The notes below the pieces were generated by a model that made no database searches, was not told where the DNA came from, and worked only from the letters and a program-made list of their open reading frames with translations. A stretch of 64,000 nt of DNA, from positions 41,547,874-41,611,873 of the forward strand of contig NC_054868.1 in NCBI RefSeq assembly GCF_018320785.1, read 5' to 3'. The stretch is from Cheilinus undulatus. Taxonomy: Eukaryota; Chordata; Actinopteri; Labriformes; Labridae. Numbering within the stretch: position 1 is the first letter of the stretch; each line of letters starts with the position of its first letter. A program made the position numbers and the translations under genes. Shown here piece by piece: positions 41,201 to 55,297 of this stretch.

Positions 41201-44200
41201 GTTATTATTATGGCATTGTTGTTAAATCTGAATTCTATCCTTAGTTATTTTGTTGTTATTCTCTCTAAGTTAATGCCAGTATTGGATTTAGTTTGCCTCA
41301 TGCCTCTGCCTGTGCCTGTACCGTCTCTTCAGGTGCACCAGACTCTGTCCACACACTCTGGACAAAGAAGATGGAGTGGAGAGGCAGGGTCCCGTCACCC
41401 TCAACCCTCGGCACATGAGGAAGGCGTTCAAAGTCATGAATGAGCTGCGCAGGTGACACACACTACAGCCCCAGAAGTCTTCTGAGTATAATGCCAGCGT
41501 TTTAACTTTAAGTTTTAATCTGTTTTTCGTTCTCTTCAATGTCTGTACAGCCAGAGCTTGTTGTGTGATGTGACCATAGTGGCAGAGGATGTAGAGATCT
41601 CTGCTCACAGGGTGGTGCTGGCTGCAGGGAGCCCATATTTCCATGCTATGTTCACTGGTGAGGGCCTTCAGATGTTTACTACATGTTTTATGATTTCCTT
41701 AAGTGCTGCACAACGTATTTTTATTTTGCAGCAATATTTATCTGATATGTGTTTCTTTTTTATAGGTGAAATGGCAGAGAGCAGGGCAAAGCGAGTGAGG
41801 ATAAAGGAGATGGACGGCTGGACTCTGGGCTTGCTGGTGGACTACATCTACACAGCAGAGATACAGGTCACCGAGGAGAATGTGCAGGTGAAATCAACTC
41901 ACCCACAGAAATAAATGCATGATGTAACATCCAGTAATCCCACGCTGCTTTTAATTTAATACTCTTATATCGAGGCCGAATTCCAAAGGTCTTAATTGCT
42001 GTTATTTGTTAGTCTTTGTTAGCCAGTTAACTGCTTTTGCACGTGTTAATCTGGCTACACAAAGGCTATGTCTTTATTAATGACTGTTTTTGCGCACACT
42101 CATGAACAATGTTTTGAGTCAGAGGGTTAGGGGATTAAATTTGAAAAATCCATTAATTTGTGTTGGAGATTAATGTTGTATCCAGTTAAATCCAGCTTCA
42201 TGTCAGCCTCCTTTAAAGCTGTTCTTTAGTAAACAAAAAATACTGCAAATAAAGTGAGATGTATTTATTCCATCTTTGAAAAATATACTTTTTAAAGCAG
42301 TGGTGCTTAACAGGCCCAGCTTCAGGACCCACCACAACCTCTTTAATGAGAACCACAACCCAAATACTTAAAAGATTTCAATCCCTCAAATTTGTTCAAT
42401 GAAAAAAGATCTCAAGAAATGAACATATTATCACAGGAAAAGCAGCTTTGTTAACCCAAGGAAATGAAAGATAATCAAGAAATGCAGTAATTATCTGAGC
42501 AAAACAGTAAATGATATGGGGATTAGGCCTTTATTTTAAAGTTTTATAAGGTACCAGGTCATCACATGAAGGAAGCTTTTTATTTTGAGGTAGGTTTTTA
42601 TAACAAATTATTTGTCTGAGTAGTGATTGTTTATATCTTATGACAAAGCAAATAAAGCACCTACAAAAAAAACAACATTTACAAGACAGTCAGATTGCAG
42701 ACAGTGGGTATCAAACATCCCCTTTGAGACCACTTCTCTGAGACGCCGCCTCAATCAGAATGGAAATACATGCTAAAACTTTCAAAATAAAATCAGATTA
42801 AACTTGTGGTTAGATTTGGGGCTAAGGTAGAGGGTAAGGGTTAGTATACCAAAAGTTAAAAGAAAAACCTGATTGCAAAAATGTTCAATAAAGACGACTT
42901 AACAGTCAGTCCAAATGCAGCTAACAAAACTAAGGATAAAGCTAACATAGCTACATTAGCTATATCAGCTACAGTAGCTATAGACAATGTATGTAAGCAA
43001 CGTTAACATATTATTGTTATCCTTCATTATTTAATCCTGTATTAGACCCCTGATCTTTTTTGTTTTATTCATGAAATGTTGGTTAGTCTGTAATGTTTAA
43101 CGTAGTTTAAGCAAAAATTAATACACCTACATTAGCTATCTAGATAACGTAGCCTTGAGCCAATGTAGATATGTGGTTAACGTAGTATGATATAAGCTAA
43201 TGAAACTATGTTAGCTCTGCAAGCTATGTAGGTTACGTAGCTTAATCTAAAGCTATCAAAGCTACATTAGCTACATGGGTATCATAGCTACATAATTAAC
43301 GCATGGGGTTAAAATTTGCCAGTACTTCCATGACTATGCTAAAGTAAATGAAGCTACGTTATTTACGTATTATTATGCTATGTTTGCTAGAGGTAGACCT
43401 GTTTTAGAAGTGGTAATGTGAATAGTGGCTCACTTTAGCTGTGTTAGCACTAGCTAATGCTGACATAGCTAGACTGGCATAAATAGTAACCTCTCCTAAG
43501 TAGCTAGCGAACCTGTTTTAGCTTTAGCTAAAGCTTACAAAGCTAAAACAAGCAACCATCTACATAACTAATAAAAAAGAGGGTCTATACATAATTTAAC
43601 ATTGGACCTTTCTTTTGTTTTGTTTATGAAATGTCGCTTTGTCTGTATTGTTTGCGTTTTTTCATGAATGTAACTGCCAGACTGTTTATGAATAAGGTTG
43701 AATTAAAAAAAAAAAAAAAACAAAAATCTTCTTCTACTGGCAAATTACGGCCATCCTGTGCTGACAAAGGCTGCATCACACAGTAGTGGTCTGCAAGAGG
43801 GGCCATCTGGAATTTGCAGAGAGCAGCCAGACCCCTGTTAAAATGTACTTATCACTGACAAAACTGAATAACACATATGTATGAATGTATGCCCGCTTAA
43901 AGGCATTTGAGACTGGGTGTAGAACCACTGCGTGTCAGCTGCATGACAGCATCTGTTTCATTTTGGTGTGCATGTTAACGACTAAGAGCTTTTAGACTGC
44001 CTGTGATAATGCATCTCTCATCTCTGATACACGCAATTCACCTGCCAAAAATCTTTAGATTCTAAGGCTAGCCTGTTTTTAAAGAGAGCCACACATGTAT
44101 TATAGGGAGGCACGATTTTATTGGCATGATATTGGATCAGCCGATAGCAGCTGCTGAAAAGGGCTCGATCGGGTTCCAACCATCCAGTTGAGAATCGCTG

Positions 44201-47200
44201 CTGTAAAACCCAGAATTGTGTATTAAGTCAGGCTTTCAATTAAAAAAAGTGCTTTTCCTGCATAAATATTTTCTGTATAAAAGTGTTTTAAAGCCAAAGA
44301 TGGTGATGTGCTCTGCAGCCATTTTTTTTTTTAAAATCTCATTGCTATATTTTCTTTGCATTCTGGCCACAATCAGTAAAAAAAATACTCTGAAAAAAGG
44401 GAAAAATATCTGATAACTCTGGCTCCACTAGGTCTGTAATCATCTAATTATATCATGTAGCTGAAATGATATAATTGTATGGTTTACCTGCCTATCTACC
44501 TCATACCTCTGTGAGCATAAGCCAACAGTCACTGCACATGGCTGTCTTCTTTAAGCTCAAGCTAGCTACTGACTCATTAATTAAGGAAAAAGATTACACA
44601 CATTTGATAATTAAATGCTTTACAAACAGTCCTGAAAGGCTGAAAGTTCTTCAGCAGACCTCACAGTCTATACAGCAAACTATCTTCTCTAACACCCTTT
44701 ATTTAAAGAAAATTCCCTTAACTTTTAAAGCTTTTAAAGAATCATCACAAAGAGCAAAACGGATGAATCACTCTCCCCTAGGACTTTCAGACATGCAATA
44801 AATGCAGTTGGACAGAATAGATTCAGCAAAAATCAGAACAAATTGAAATTATTAAGCACATTGCCTAATACAGATACAGGCTGCATGGTGGTGCAGTGGT
44901 TACTGCTATTGCCTCTCCCTGTGCATGCGTGGTGTCCTACTGTGTCCAGAAACATGCTTGTACATGCAAATTGGTGACTCTAAATTGCCCATAGGTGTGA
45001 GTGCAAGCATAGCTCTATAATGTTGTCTTTAAACCATTTCTGTGTAGCTTTCGCTGTATGCTTCTGGTCATTGTCTTGCTGGAAATTAAATCTTCTCCCA
45101 AGCCGTAGTTCTCTTATAGACTGAATAAGATTGTTCTCCAGGATTTTCCTATCAATTTTCCATATTTGTTATCTACTTTACCTTCACAAGCCTTCCAGGG
45201 CTGGCTGCTGGGAAGCATCCCCACAGCATGATACTGCCAACACTGTGCTTCACAGTGGAGATGGTGTGTTTGTGGTGACGTGCAGGCTTTGGTTCCTGCT
45301 AAACATAGTGTCTTGTCTGATGGGCAAAAAGCACCATTTAGGTCCCATCAGACCAGAAAACTTTTTTTCCACTTGACCATGGAGTCTCCCACATGCCTTT
45401 TGGCAAACTGTAATCGAGATTTAATCTGAGTTTTCTCCAACCGTGGGTTTCTCTTTGTGACTCTTCCGTAAACCTTTGAGGCAACAGCTGTTGTATGCAG
45501 AGTCTCTCCCATCTCAGCTGCTGAAGCTTGTAACTCCTTTAGAGTAGTCATAGGTGTCTTGGTGGCCTTCCTCACTAGTCTCCTTCTTGTATGGTCACTC
45601 AATTTGTGAGGATGGCCTGATCTAGGCAGATTTACACATATTCCATATTCATTCCCTTTCTTGATGATGGATTTAACTGAATTCATGGGGATGTTCAGTA
45701 CCTTGTAAATGTTTTTGTATCCATCCCCTGACTTCTATCTATCAACAGCCTTTTCTCTGAGTTGCTTGGAGTGTTCTTTTGTCTTAATGGTGTAATGGTA
45801 GCCAGGAACACTGACTGACCAGTGTTCTGACCTTCCTGACACAGGTGTCTTTACACTACAATCACTATAGATACATTCACTGCACTCAGGTAATCCCCAT
45901 TTCACTAATTGTGAGACTTAAGAGCACCAGTTGGTTGCATCTCTCTAGAATTAGGCCAGTCACTTAAAAGGGGGGGAATATTTATGCAATCACTTATTTT
46001 ATGTTGTATATTTTATGTATCAACATTATTTAGTAGAATTCTGTTTTCAACCTGACACTAAAGAGGTTATTTGTTACATTTACTTCACTTGAATTTTCCC
46101 AATGCCTTGGTACAAAACAAAGACAGATGAATAGACTGATTGTCTGTCTGTCCCAAAAGTGACAGATTTCTCCTAAACAAAGCACAAAGAACAAGTAAAA
46201 CTTGCATAATTACACACCTATTTAAAATACAAAGAACAGGCATTAAAAGGGGACTGTTAGAAGAAACTACTGCTAATAACAAGTGTTGTGTTATTCTGAT
46301 TAAGAAATGTTGGTCACATGCTGAGGAGCCTTAAGCTTATTTTTAAATTCTTGCCTTTTTCCACACAACTTAAGTCCTTTAAATAGACGATGAAATTCTT
46401 ATTACAAATATTTCAAATAGTTCAGACACACAGACCCTGTCCTGTAATCCACACAAAATGTACTTTATTGAATGAGCCTCCCTGCAGCAGTAGCCTAAGT
46501 TGATCAATTATTAAAAACAGATCATTTGGTGTTATTGAACCAGTTATCAGCTTACATAAAGATGTTGCCGCTGCATCAGACCAAGCTGTGGTCATTTGAA
46601 TGTAATGTATCTGCCTTATAAGGAACCAAAGCCACCACTTCATGCCGCATGCACTATTTGTGTTTGACAGGCGTTGCTTCCTGCAGCCGGTCTCCTCCAG
46701 CTGAACGAGGTGAAAAAAGCGTGTTGTGAGTTTCTGAGCTCTCAGCTTCATCCGTCCAACTGTCTGGGAATACGAGCGTTTGCTGACCTGCATGCCTGCT
46801 CTCAGCTGCTCACACAGGCCAACAGCTACGCAGGTCAGTGATTGTGTTGATGTACTAAAATGAGATCTGAAGAGAGGGTGGATGAGACAGAATGAGAACA
46901 GATTCACTAAAAAGGAATAATGAGATTTGCATTTGAGGGGAAAAAAATGTGGATTCTCTGCAGTCACATAGTGTTTCTTTTTATTGTAGAACAACATTTC
47001 ACAGAGGTGGTAGGGAGTGAAGAGTTCCTCAATCTGGGAATGGAGCAGGTGTCCAGCCTGATCGCTAGTGACAAGCTCACCATCCCCACCGAGGAGAAGG
47101 TAAACACACAAACACTCTCAGTACACTCAGGTAAGACAAAAAGATGCAGCTGTGGTACTGAAAGTGTGGGCTTTGTGTTTAAGATTATTTATTGATTCAT

Positions 47201-50200
47201 TTATTAGAGAGATTGGACAAAATGTATGAAAAATCAGGGGGCATTCATACTTTCCTAATCAAATTTAAAATGTGTGACCTAAAAGACAGTTCTTTAACTA
47301 CCTATATACTCAAATACTTGAATTGCTGGACATATTTGGTTGACAAGAAGGGATGCATTAAGATCAGACTGTGACTGAGAAAAATCTTGACTGTGTCAGG
47401 ATGCTGATTAATATAATACTGTATCGTCCACATGAAGATGATATTTACAGCAGTGTTAATTTTGTCAACTAAAACTAACAGTGAATTCCTTTTCTACCCC
47501 TTAGCCCTTATCTTAGCCAGACCCCTTAGTTTTGCACGTTCACCTCAGGTGAAGGGGTGTCCCAGTTCTCTTTTGAATCAAGGGCTAGGGCTAAGGGCTA
47601 CAAGTCCTTGAAACAAAGATTTTGCAGGAACACACTTGAAACCAAGGGGTATGATGAATTCCTCTCCATGCACTGTGTACAATTGCAAAATGGCACATTG
47701 GACTATGAAATTGGCGCAAAAGTGTAAAAATATTTTTGGCATTATGATTATAGAAAACACAACAGTTGTGTTTTCTCATATATTCAATCTTTAGCCACTG
47801 GAGATGGGAGTTTATTGTATTTTTGGTATGTACACTTCCATGTTAATTTCGGTGACTAAAACTATGACTAAAAATGTTTGGCGACAGCCTTTTTTCATGA
47901 CAAAAACTAGACTAAGTCTAAGAAAAATAGATCTGTGTTGTCTAAAACTGACTAAAACTAAGTTTAGTTTTCGTCAAGATGACTAAAACTGGACTAAAAT
48001 GTAATGTAGAGGGACCATAGGTTTGGCGGGGTGCATAGTACACACTACCATGATTTGGTACCAGATTTAGGCAAGAAAATAGAAGCTTGGACTAAAAGAC
48101 TAAAATGTGAGGACTTTTTATGGATTAAAACCAGACTAAAATGTTTTCAGTTTTTGTTGACTAAAACTAAAAAGGATTGAAATGACTAAAGTGTGACTGA
48201 AACTAAAATGCATTTCACTGAAACACTAAAACTAAGACTAAAATTAAAAATAGCTGCCAAAATGAACACTGGTACACTTGTAAACCAGGGCTATTGACTG
48301 TATAAATAAATGGAGAAGATCAACACAGAAATCCATAGTATGAATGAGATGGTCAAAGCTTTATTGTCACCTCTGTTGACGCACGGTTTATCAGCAATGT
48401 TTGATGATGAACAGCAATCAAGTGGCATCTCGTTTCTTAAAGGAAGCTTTTCACCCCCATAAAGGTCCACAGATTGATCCAAATTTACTCTTAAAAGAAA
48501 CAAGCAGCAGTCATGACTCAGAAGTACGCAACTTTAAATGTAGGTGAAGCAGCATTTCACAATAAAGCGCCCAGGGCATTTTGGCTGGTTATTCAATAAG
48601 ATATGCAAAGTGTTTTTAACAGAAACTGAATTTGACAGAAGTTTAAGACTCTGATAATCATTTTTTAAACAAATGTCCACATTGAAAATTGATAAAAAAG
48701 TTGCTGCTGATAAGTAAGTATTAACAGACACGTGTCCTGCTCTGTTTGTTTTGTTTAGGTCTTTGAGGCAGTGATAGCCTGGGTGAACCATGACAAAGAC
48801 GTCCGACAGGAACACTTGGCTCACCTGATGGAACATGTTCGTCTACCGCTTCTCTCCAGAGAATACCTGGTGCAGGTATGAGGCTCTGCATGTTTTTGTT
48901 TTGTGCTGACCAAAACACAATTATGCTGAGACCATCTGTTAAAATCTCTGCAGCAGAAGAAGTGCTCTTTACTGTGGTTCCAGTCTTGATCTAAAATCCA
49001 GGTAGAATATAAACTCTTTGTCGGTGTTTACCCTCACTCAGCCCGGCAACATGTCGCTACGGATCTGATTTTCTGAAGATGTTGTTTGACTAGTTTCTTT
49101 TCTTTTTTCCTCTGGGAACATTACGTCTCCTACACAGCAATGCCAAGTAAAGTTGACTGTAACTTCTCACTAATGTGAAATCCAAGATTAGCCATAAGTC
49201 AGTCATAGTTCTGGGGTCCATATCTCTCCTCTCTCCCATTGGTTTTAGTTTGTTTATAATCGTTTTTGACAACAAAGGTTTACCGAATGACATACACCTG
49301 GCTCATGTGATATAGGATTTAAATAGGCATTTTTAGCTTAAGTACTTGATGATTATAGGTGCAGAATGTACACTTTAAGGAACTAATATCCTCGCTAAGC
49401 CAAGAGTTGTCAATTTTTCCACTGCAGTTAGGATTTCGTTAATCAGCCCCTGACTTTCAACAAAGTGGTAAAGATTTTTACACAGCTTGACATGTTACAC
49501 CCATGCCTTTTATTTTATGGCTTTCATGACTGGATTTGTCATCACGACTTGATGTGCATCATAAAGGCACATTTTTATGGTACGCATATTTTTGAAATAA
49601 ATTAGGTATTTTGCCACGTAAATTTATGTTACAAGGAGTTTGCTCTTGTTCGGTGGAACTAGTGATAATTATCAAAGAAAAATAAAACGTGTTTTGGTCT
49701 TTGTGGTGTAATATTCAGGTGTTAAAAAATAAGGGATAATGCATTGAAACGCATGTTTAAGTATTATGCCCCCCCAAAGCAAACCTGAAATGGCATTTTA
49801 AACTTATGTCTGTGCATAAGATCACAAAAAGATGTGTACAATGCCTCTGTTACATTGCTGCTTGTAACTGAGTTTGTATGTTGAGTTGTCTGAACTACTG
49901 ATTGAAACACCCCATTTCCTAATATGGCTACTTCATAATAAAAACTTTCATACAACACAACTACTGGGGGTTTTGTTTTAAAACACTTGTCGGAAATATA
50001 ATGTTATCATAGAATAAAAAGAGCCTTAGCAGAGCAACAAATATTGTTGAGTAAAGCAAATTTACAGTATTTAAGCTCGTTTGACCACTGTCAGAGCCAT
50101 AGCCCGCTTCTTTGAATCATCTTTGATTTAAGACATTAGATGAAATACACCTTTAATCAATCGTTTAAGCCATTTTAATGGAGATGCAACTTGCTTCTGT

Positions 50201-53200
50201 TCTGGGCTAAAGACATACTGAGTCAATCCATTCCAGCACAGCACCTGTGTCATAGCCCCAGACAGACTGTTCGAGACCCTCTGCAAAGCCTGAGTGCTGT
50301 GCTGCAGTTTAATTTCATTGTAAACACTGGAGCTCACTCTGACATGAGGGGGAGGTGATGTTGTTTGGTTAGTGACTCGCCTGGCTCTGCTCTTAAACAG
50401 CAAAACATGCAGAACAACGGGGCTCAATATGAAATGTTGTCTGTCACAGATCACCTTACTACTTTTATTTACCCACCAGTGTGGCTGGCAAGTTGAGCTA
50501 TCAGTGGCATTGATTTTGCCCTGTGTGTGCAGTGCAACCAAACCTGTGTGTTTGAACTGGTGATGACAGTACTGCTAAAAATATTGTATGTCAGAGGAAT
50601 ACCAGTGGCTGTAATGGTACTCCTTTACTTAAAACAATGGTCCATTCATGATTCCAAAATAGACATAAAGTGGATGAATTCACATTAGACTCATTGTAAC
50701 ACTTGCATGCACAGATGCTGACACGGTTAAAACTGCTTCCATTTCACACAACTTATTGTAATCGCCTAGAGCTTGGCCTTAAGCACAGCTTAAACCAAGG
50801 CTCTACCCCCTTTTCTGTGTCAAAATTACGTGTGTAAACATAGAACCTTGTGTTGCCATGTAATTAAAACAAAACAATTAAAACATGCACTTGACTTCTA
50901 CAAAGTGAGCAAGGCTTAACAGGATCCAGCAAGGGGAATATGGTTAGTGGACAGAGATTATGTTAATTTGTATGTGGGCCAAAGTTTAGCAGTCTAAATA
51001 TAAGCCTCTTCTAAGGGAAATCATGATGCATTCAACACTAAGTCCACAATGCCTGTGGACTGAAAGTAGGGCATTAAAGGATAAACTCATCAGCACAACA
51101 AAAACTCATGATTTTAGAGAGATATTATGATATATATATATTGTTAAGATTCATTTTGGGCTTTTTTTGTGCTTTTATTGATAGAGGAGGACAGTGGATG
51201 GAGATGGAAACAGGGATGAGAGAGTGGGGGGCGACATGCAGGAAAGGGCCACAGGCTGGACTCAAACCCAGGCCGCCCGTGTACATGAAGTGCAACTTTA
51301 AACCACTGGGCCATCTGCACCCCATATTATGATAATTTGTTTGATAAAAATTACATTATGTAGGGAAACACCCATGCATCGAGTAACATCAGTATCCACC
51401 ATTACTGACATTGTTGATAAAAAGCCATTAAGAATATATTGGCATTGTATGAGTCTTACACCAAAAAAACATTCAAAAACATTAATATTAGCCCTAATTT
51501 CTACAATTGGCACATCTCTAGTGTTTTCACTTCTCAGTTTTTTGTGTCTCAGGTACTCCATGATGTTACACTGTTGCTTTGTTGATCATCCAGTCTATTG
51601 AACTGCTCTTCTCTCACTGTTGTGTTGTCAGCGGGTGGAGGAGGAGTCTCTGATTAAGAACAGCAGTGCATGTAAAGATTACCTGATCGAGGCCATGAAG
51701 TATCACCTGCTGCCAGCTGACCAGAGGGCTCTGATGAAAACTGCACGCACGCGCATGAGAACTCCAGCCTGCTGTCCTAAGGTATTAGCACCACATGCAC
51801 CAAACTGTAGAAACTATCCATCTAGTTTTGACAATACAACATGATGGTTGTAAGATGATTCCACAATAATTCTCTTCTGTTGATGTTTTGTTCAGGTGAT
51901 GGTGGTGGTTGGAGGCCAGGCTCCAAAGGCGATCCGCAGTGTGGAGTGTTTTGACTTTGAAGAGCAACGATGGTACCAGGTGGCTGAGCTCCCAACCAGG
52001 AGGTGCAGAGCAGGTAGAAATAACATAAAAATAAACCACAGCACATTAAGGAGGCAAGACCCTTGAAAGCTAAACTATAGTCAGTGAAAGACTTCAGATC
52101 GTCTTGATTATGTCTATATGTCTGAAAAGCATTGGTTGCTGCTTGTGATTTGCTGATTAGATATTTGTGTTTGAAGAAGTGTACCTAATATAGTGATTGG
52201 TGAGCGTGTTTGTGTTTCCTGTAGGCGTGGTGTACGTAGGTGGCTGTGTGTATGCAGTTGGTGGTTTCAACGGTTCTCTGCGAGTGCGAACGGTCGACTG
52301 CTATGACCCGATGATGGACCGCTGGACGAGCGTGAGCAGCATGCAGGACCGCCGATCCACACTTGGGGCAGCTGTGCTCAACGGGCTACTGTACGCAGTG
52401 GGGGGCTTTGACGGCAGCACAGGTGCAGCAAAATGTTTATTGATAGCTATGCAGACACTTAAATCCCTACAGGCTTTAAACGTAACAGAAATAATGAGAC
52501 GTGTTTATGGTCTTGATGTTTTGTAAGCATGCTCTGTGTGTGTTTGCAGGTCTGTCCACGGTGGAAGCATACAACACTAAAACAGACGAGTGGTTCCATG
52601 TGCTACCCATGAGTACCAGACGAAGCAGTGTAGGAGTGGGTGTTGTTAATGGTGAATATATTTTCACTCTGGTTTAACTGTCAGCATTTACAAATGGTTA
52701 AAGAGTCAATATATCAGCACAAAACCATTAAATGAGGCAAACACAGATCCAGCAGGGAATACAGTTGTTTCAAAGTGCATTTTCGTTTTTTTTTTTTTGT
52801 TTTGTTTTTTGTTTTTTTATTAGAGGCTATCACAGGCAATGAAGCAGCAATTGAAAGAGACAACAACTAGGTTTGAACCTCCAGTGAATAGTTATCTCAT
52901 TTTCTGCATTAAAATGATTATAAGGCAGAAAAAACTGCACAAACAGTCAAAATATGTCATAACAAAGAATACCTTGTGGGTGCGGGTTTTTTTTTTCAGA
53001 GAAGTGTAGAAAAGGTGCTAAAGGGGATAGAGAGATAAAAGAATAACAGCGTATGAAAATTCGTGTTGATTACAACTTAGTGTTTTGCTTTGAATTGCAT
53101 GAAAATTATAACTTATCTGGACTTAAACTTCTGTTAAATTTAACACTTGTTAAACCCCGACCTTCTTGATTATTGCTACTAGGGTGGACCAAATTTCCTC

Positions 53201-55221
53201 TCATTTGGCTGAAAATACCCTGTGATTTGACTAAAGTCAGGCATACGCGGTGAATTTCATCTGATTCAGACTCATATCTTGAGTCACATGACAAACTTGG
53301 AAGTCGGGCTTACTTTCAGCGTAATAGGTGTTTGTCATGCAGCGTACAAAGGGACATGACAGCCTGACCAGTGGCTTCCGACTGGTTGGATGGATTTCAG
53401 GCATGTTTGATGAGGAGAAATGCCTTTTCCTCCAACTGTAAAGAGGGGAAAAAGGCTGGAAAGTCCTACGGACCTTAAGCTGACACAGAATATTTGTTGT
53501 CATGTAGCTGCTAGTTGTGTTTGCTGTAGGTCCTGTCAGTGTGTGTGTGAGAGATCGCAGGAGTGGTTTTGTCGCTATTTGAAGCAGAGAAATGAGACAG
53601 TAGGTCTGACTTTTACCTCAATTTATGAGACTTTTCAAAACACTTAGGTTGTGCACGACCATCGGACCATACAATGTAAGCACATAAAGGCCGTCTCAGA
53701 CTGCATGATTTGTTCGTTCATGACAGTGCCATGTCACACTGTGCAACCTAAATCTTGTCTTATCTTGGCTGACAGCCTGGGCACACTACAAGTGTTACCC
53801 TGACCGCTCATTGTAAGTTGACGTCACTACTGTCTCTGTGACTGTGTGTGAGTTCACAGGTTCATCAGGGAGGGTGTCAAAAAGTGTCAATCATAGTTGC
53901 AACAGAAGCGTTCGATGTGATTTAAATGGTCTTTTGCTCTGAAAAGAAGAAAAACAACAAGCAAGAAACGACTATGACTCTTTCTGATGTATCAAGAGGA
54001 GGACAATAAAAAGAGGAGGCTGGGGTGGAGGAGGTTAAGCTTTGCCTGCAGCATGGTGCATTAGCATTACTGCAAGCAGGAGCTAGTGAGAAATGTGTCA
54101 TTTAACTACACTGCTGTGTAGTTAAATGACTACTGTGTCCTGCATGAACTAACTCCAAGCTTAATTTCCTGCAATACTGTATTGTGCTTTATTATGTTTG
54201 TGTTATGTTTGGGCCACCTGTATCTCTTTCTTAGTTATGAATTGAATGATTCCTTGTGTGTTTCTCAGGGATCCTGTATGCAGTAGGAGGTTATGATGGT
54301 GCTACTAGGCAGTGTTTGAGCACAGTAGAAGCTTACAACCCTAAAAGTAATACATGGAGTTACATCGCAGAGATGGGCACAAGACGCAGCGGAGCAGGTC
54401 AGTGTGTTTTCATTAAAAAAAGAAAAAGAACTTTCTTACTTATTAACCACCTCTAGATTTAGTCTAAGATATTTAAAAACTTTTTTCACCCTGTGTTTAA
54501 TGTCTCCCTCAGGTGTCGGTGTGCTAAAAGGTTTACTGTACGCTGTCGGGGGTCACGATGGTCCACTGGTGAGAAAAAGTTGTGAAGTTTATGATCCAGC
54601 CTCTAACAGCTGGCGACAGGTAGCTGACATGAACATGTGTCGACGTAACGCAGGTAAGGTAGACGATCTATCAGACTGATGTCGAGCTTTGAGATGCTAC
54701 TAGTCTGCAAGTATTCATTCTGTGTGTTTGCAGGTGTGTGTGCTGTAAATAACTTTCTCTACGTGGTGGGAGGAGATGATGGCAGCTGCAATCTGGCTTC
54801 TGTGGAGTTCTATAACCCGAACACGGACAAGTGGACACTACTGCCCACCTGTATGAGCACAGGGCGCAGTTATGCAGGTGTGTAGGCAACAAATGAACAG
54901 AGGATAGAAACACTTCACTGCTAAATGAACATCCACGCTGTTTTGGAAAAAGATTGAACCTTTGAAGTTTTTGCCTAAATTTTTGATTTTTTAATCAGCC
55001 TTTAGTTAAATGGCATCACTATTATGTTATGAATTCTATTTAATTCAGCAGTCCCTATCTTTATTGCAGTGGAAATTATAATGCAAAAATATAATGCAAA
55101 ATAACAGTAAACGCCATCCACTTTACTATCTGTACACTAAGAAATATTGCCTCAAGTCCCATATAATGCAGTAGACATGAGGAGCATTATGTGCAGGAAC
55201 TGCTTTTACAGGTCTTACCAC

Positions 55222-55297
<76 letters not shown>

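Noticed and set aside
42298-43930. Firm hAT call with target duplication
   Set aside because: The 8-bp flanks (TTTTAAAG and CGTGTCAG) differ, so only a tentative repeat call is kept.
46422-47111. 229-codon open frame on the minus strand
   Set aside because: It is antisense to klhl2 exons 5 and 6, whose coding sense is certain; no family resemblance.
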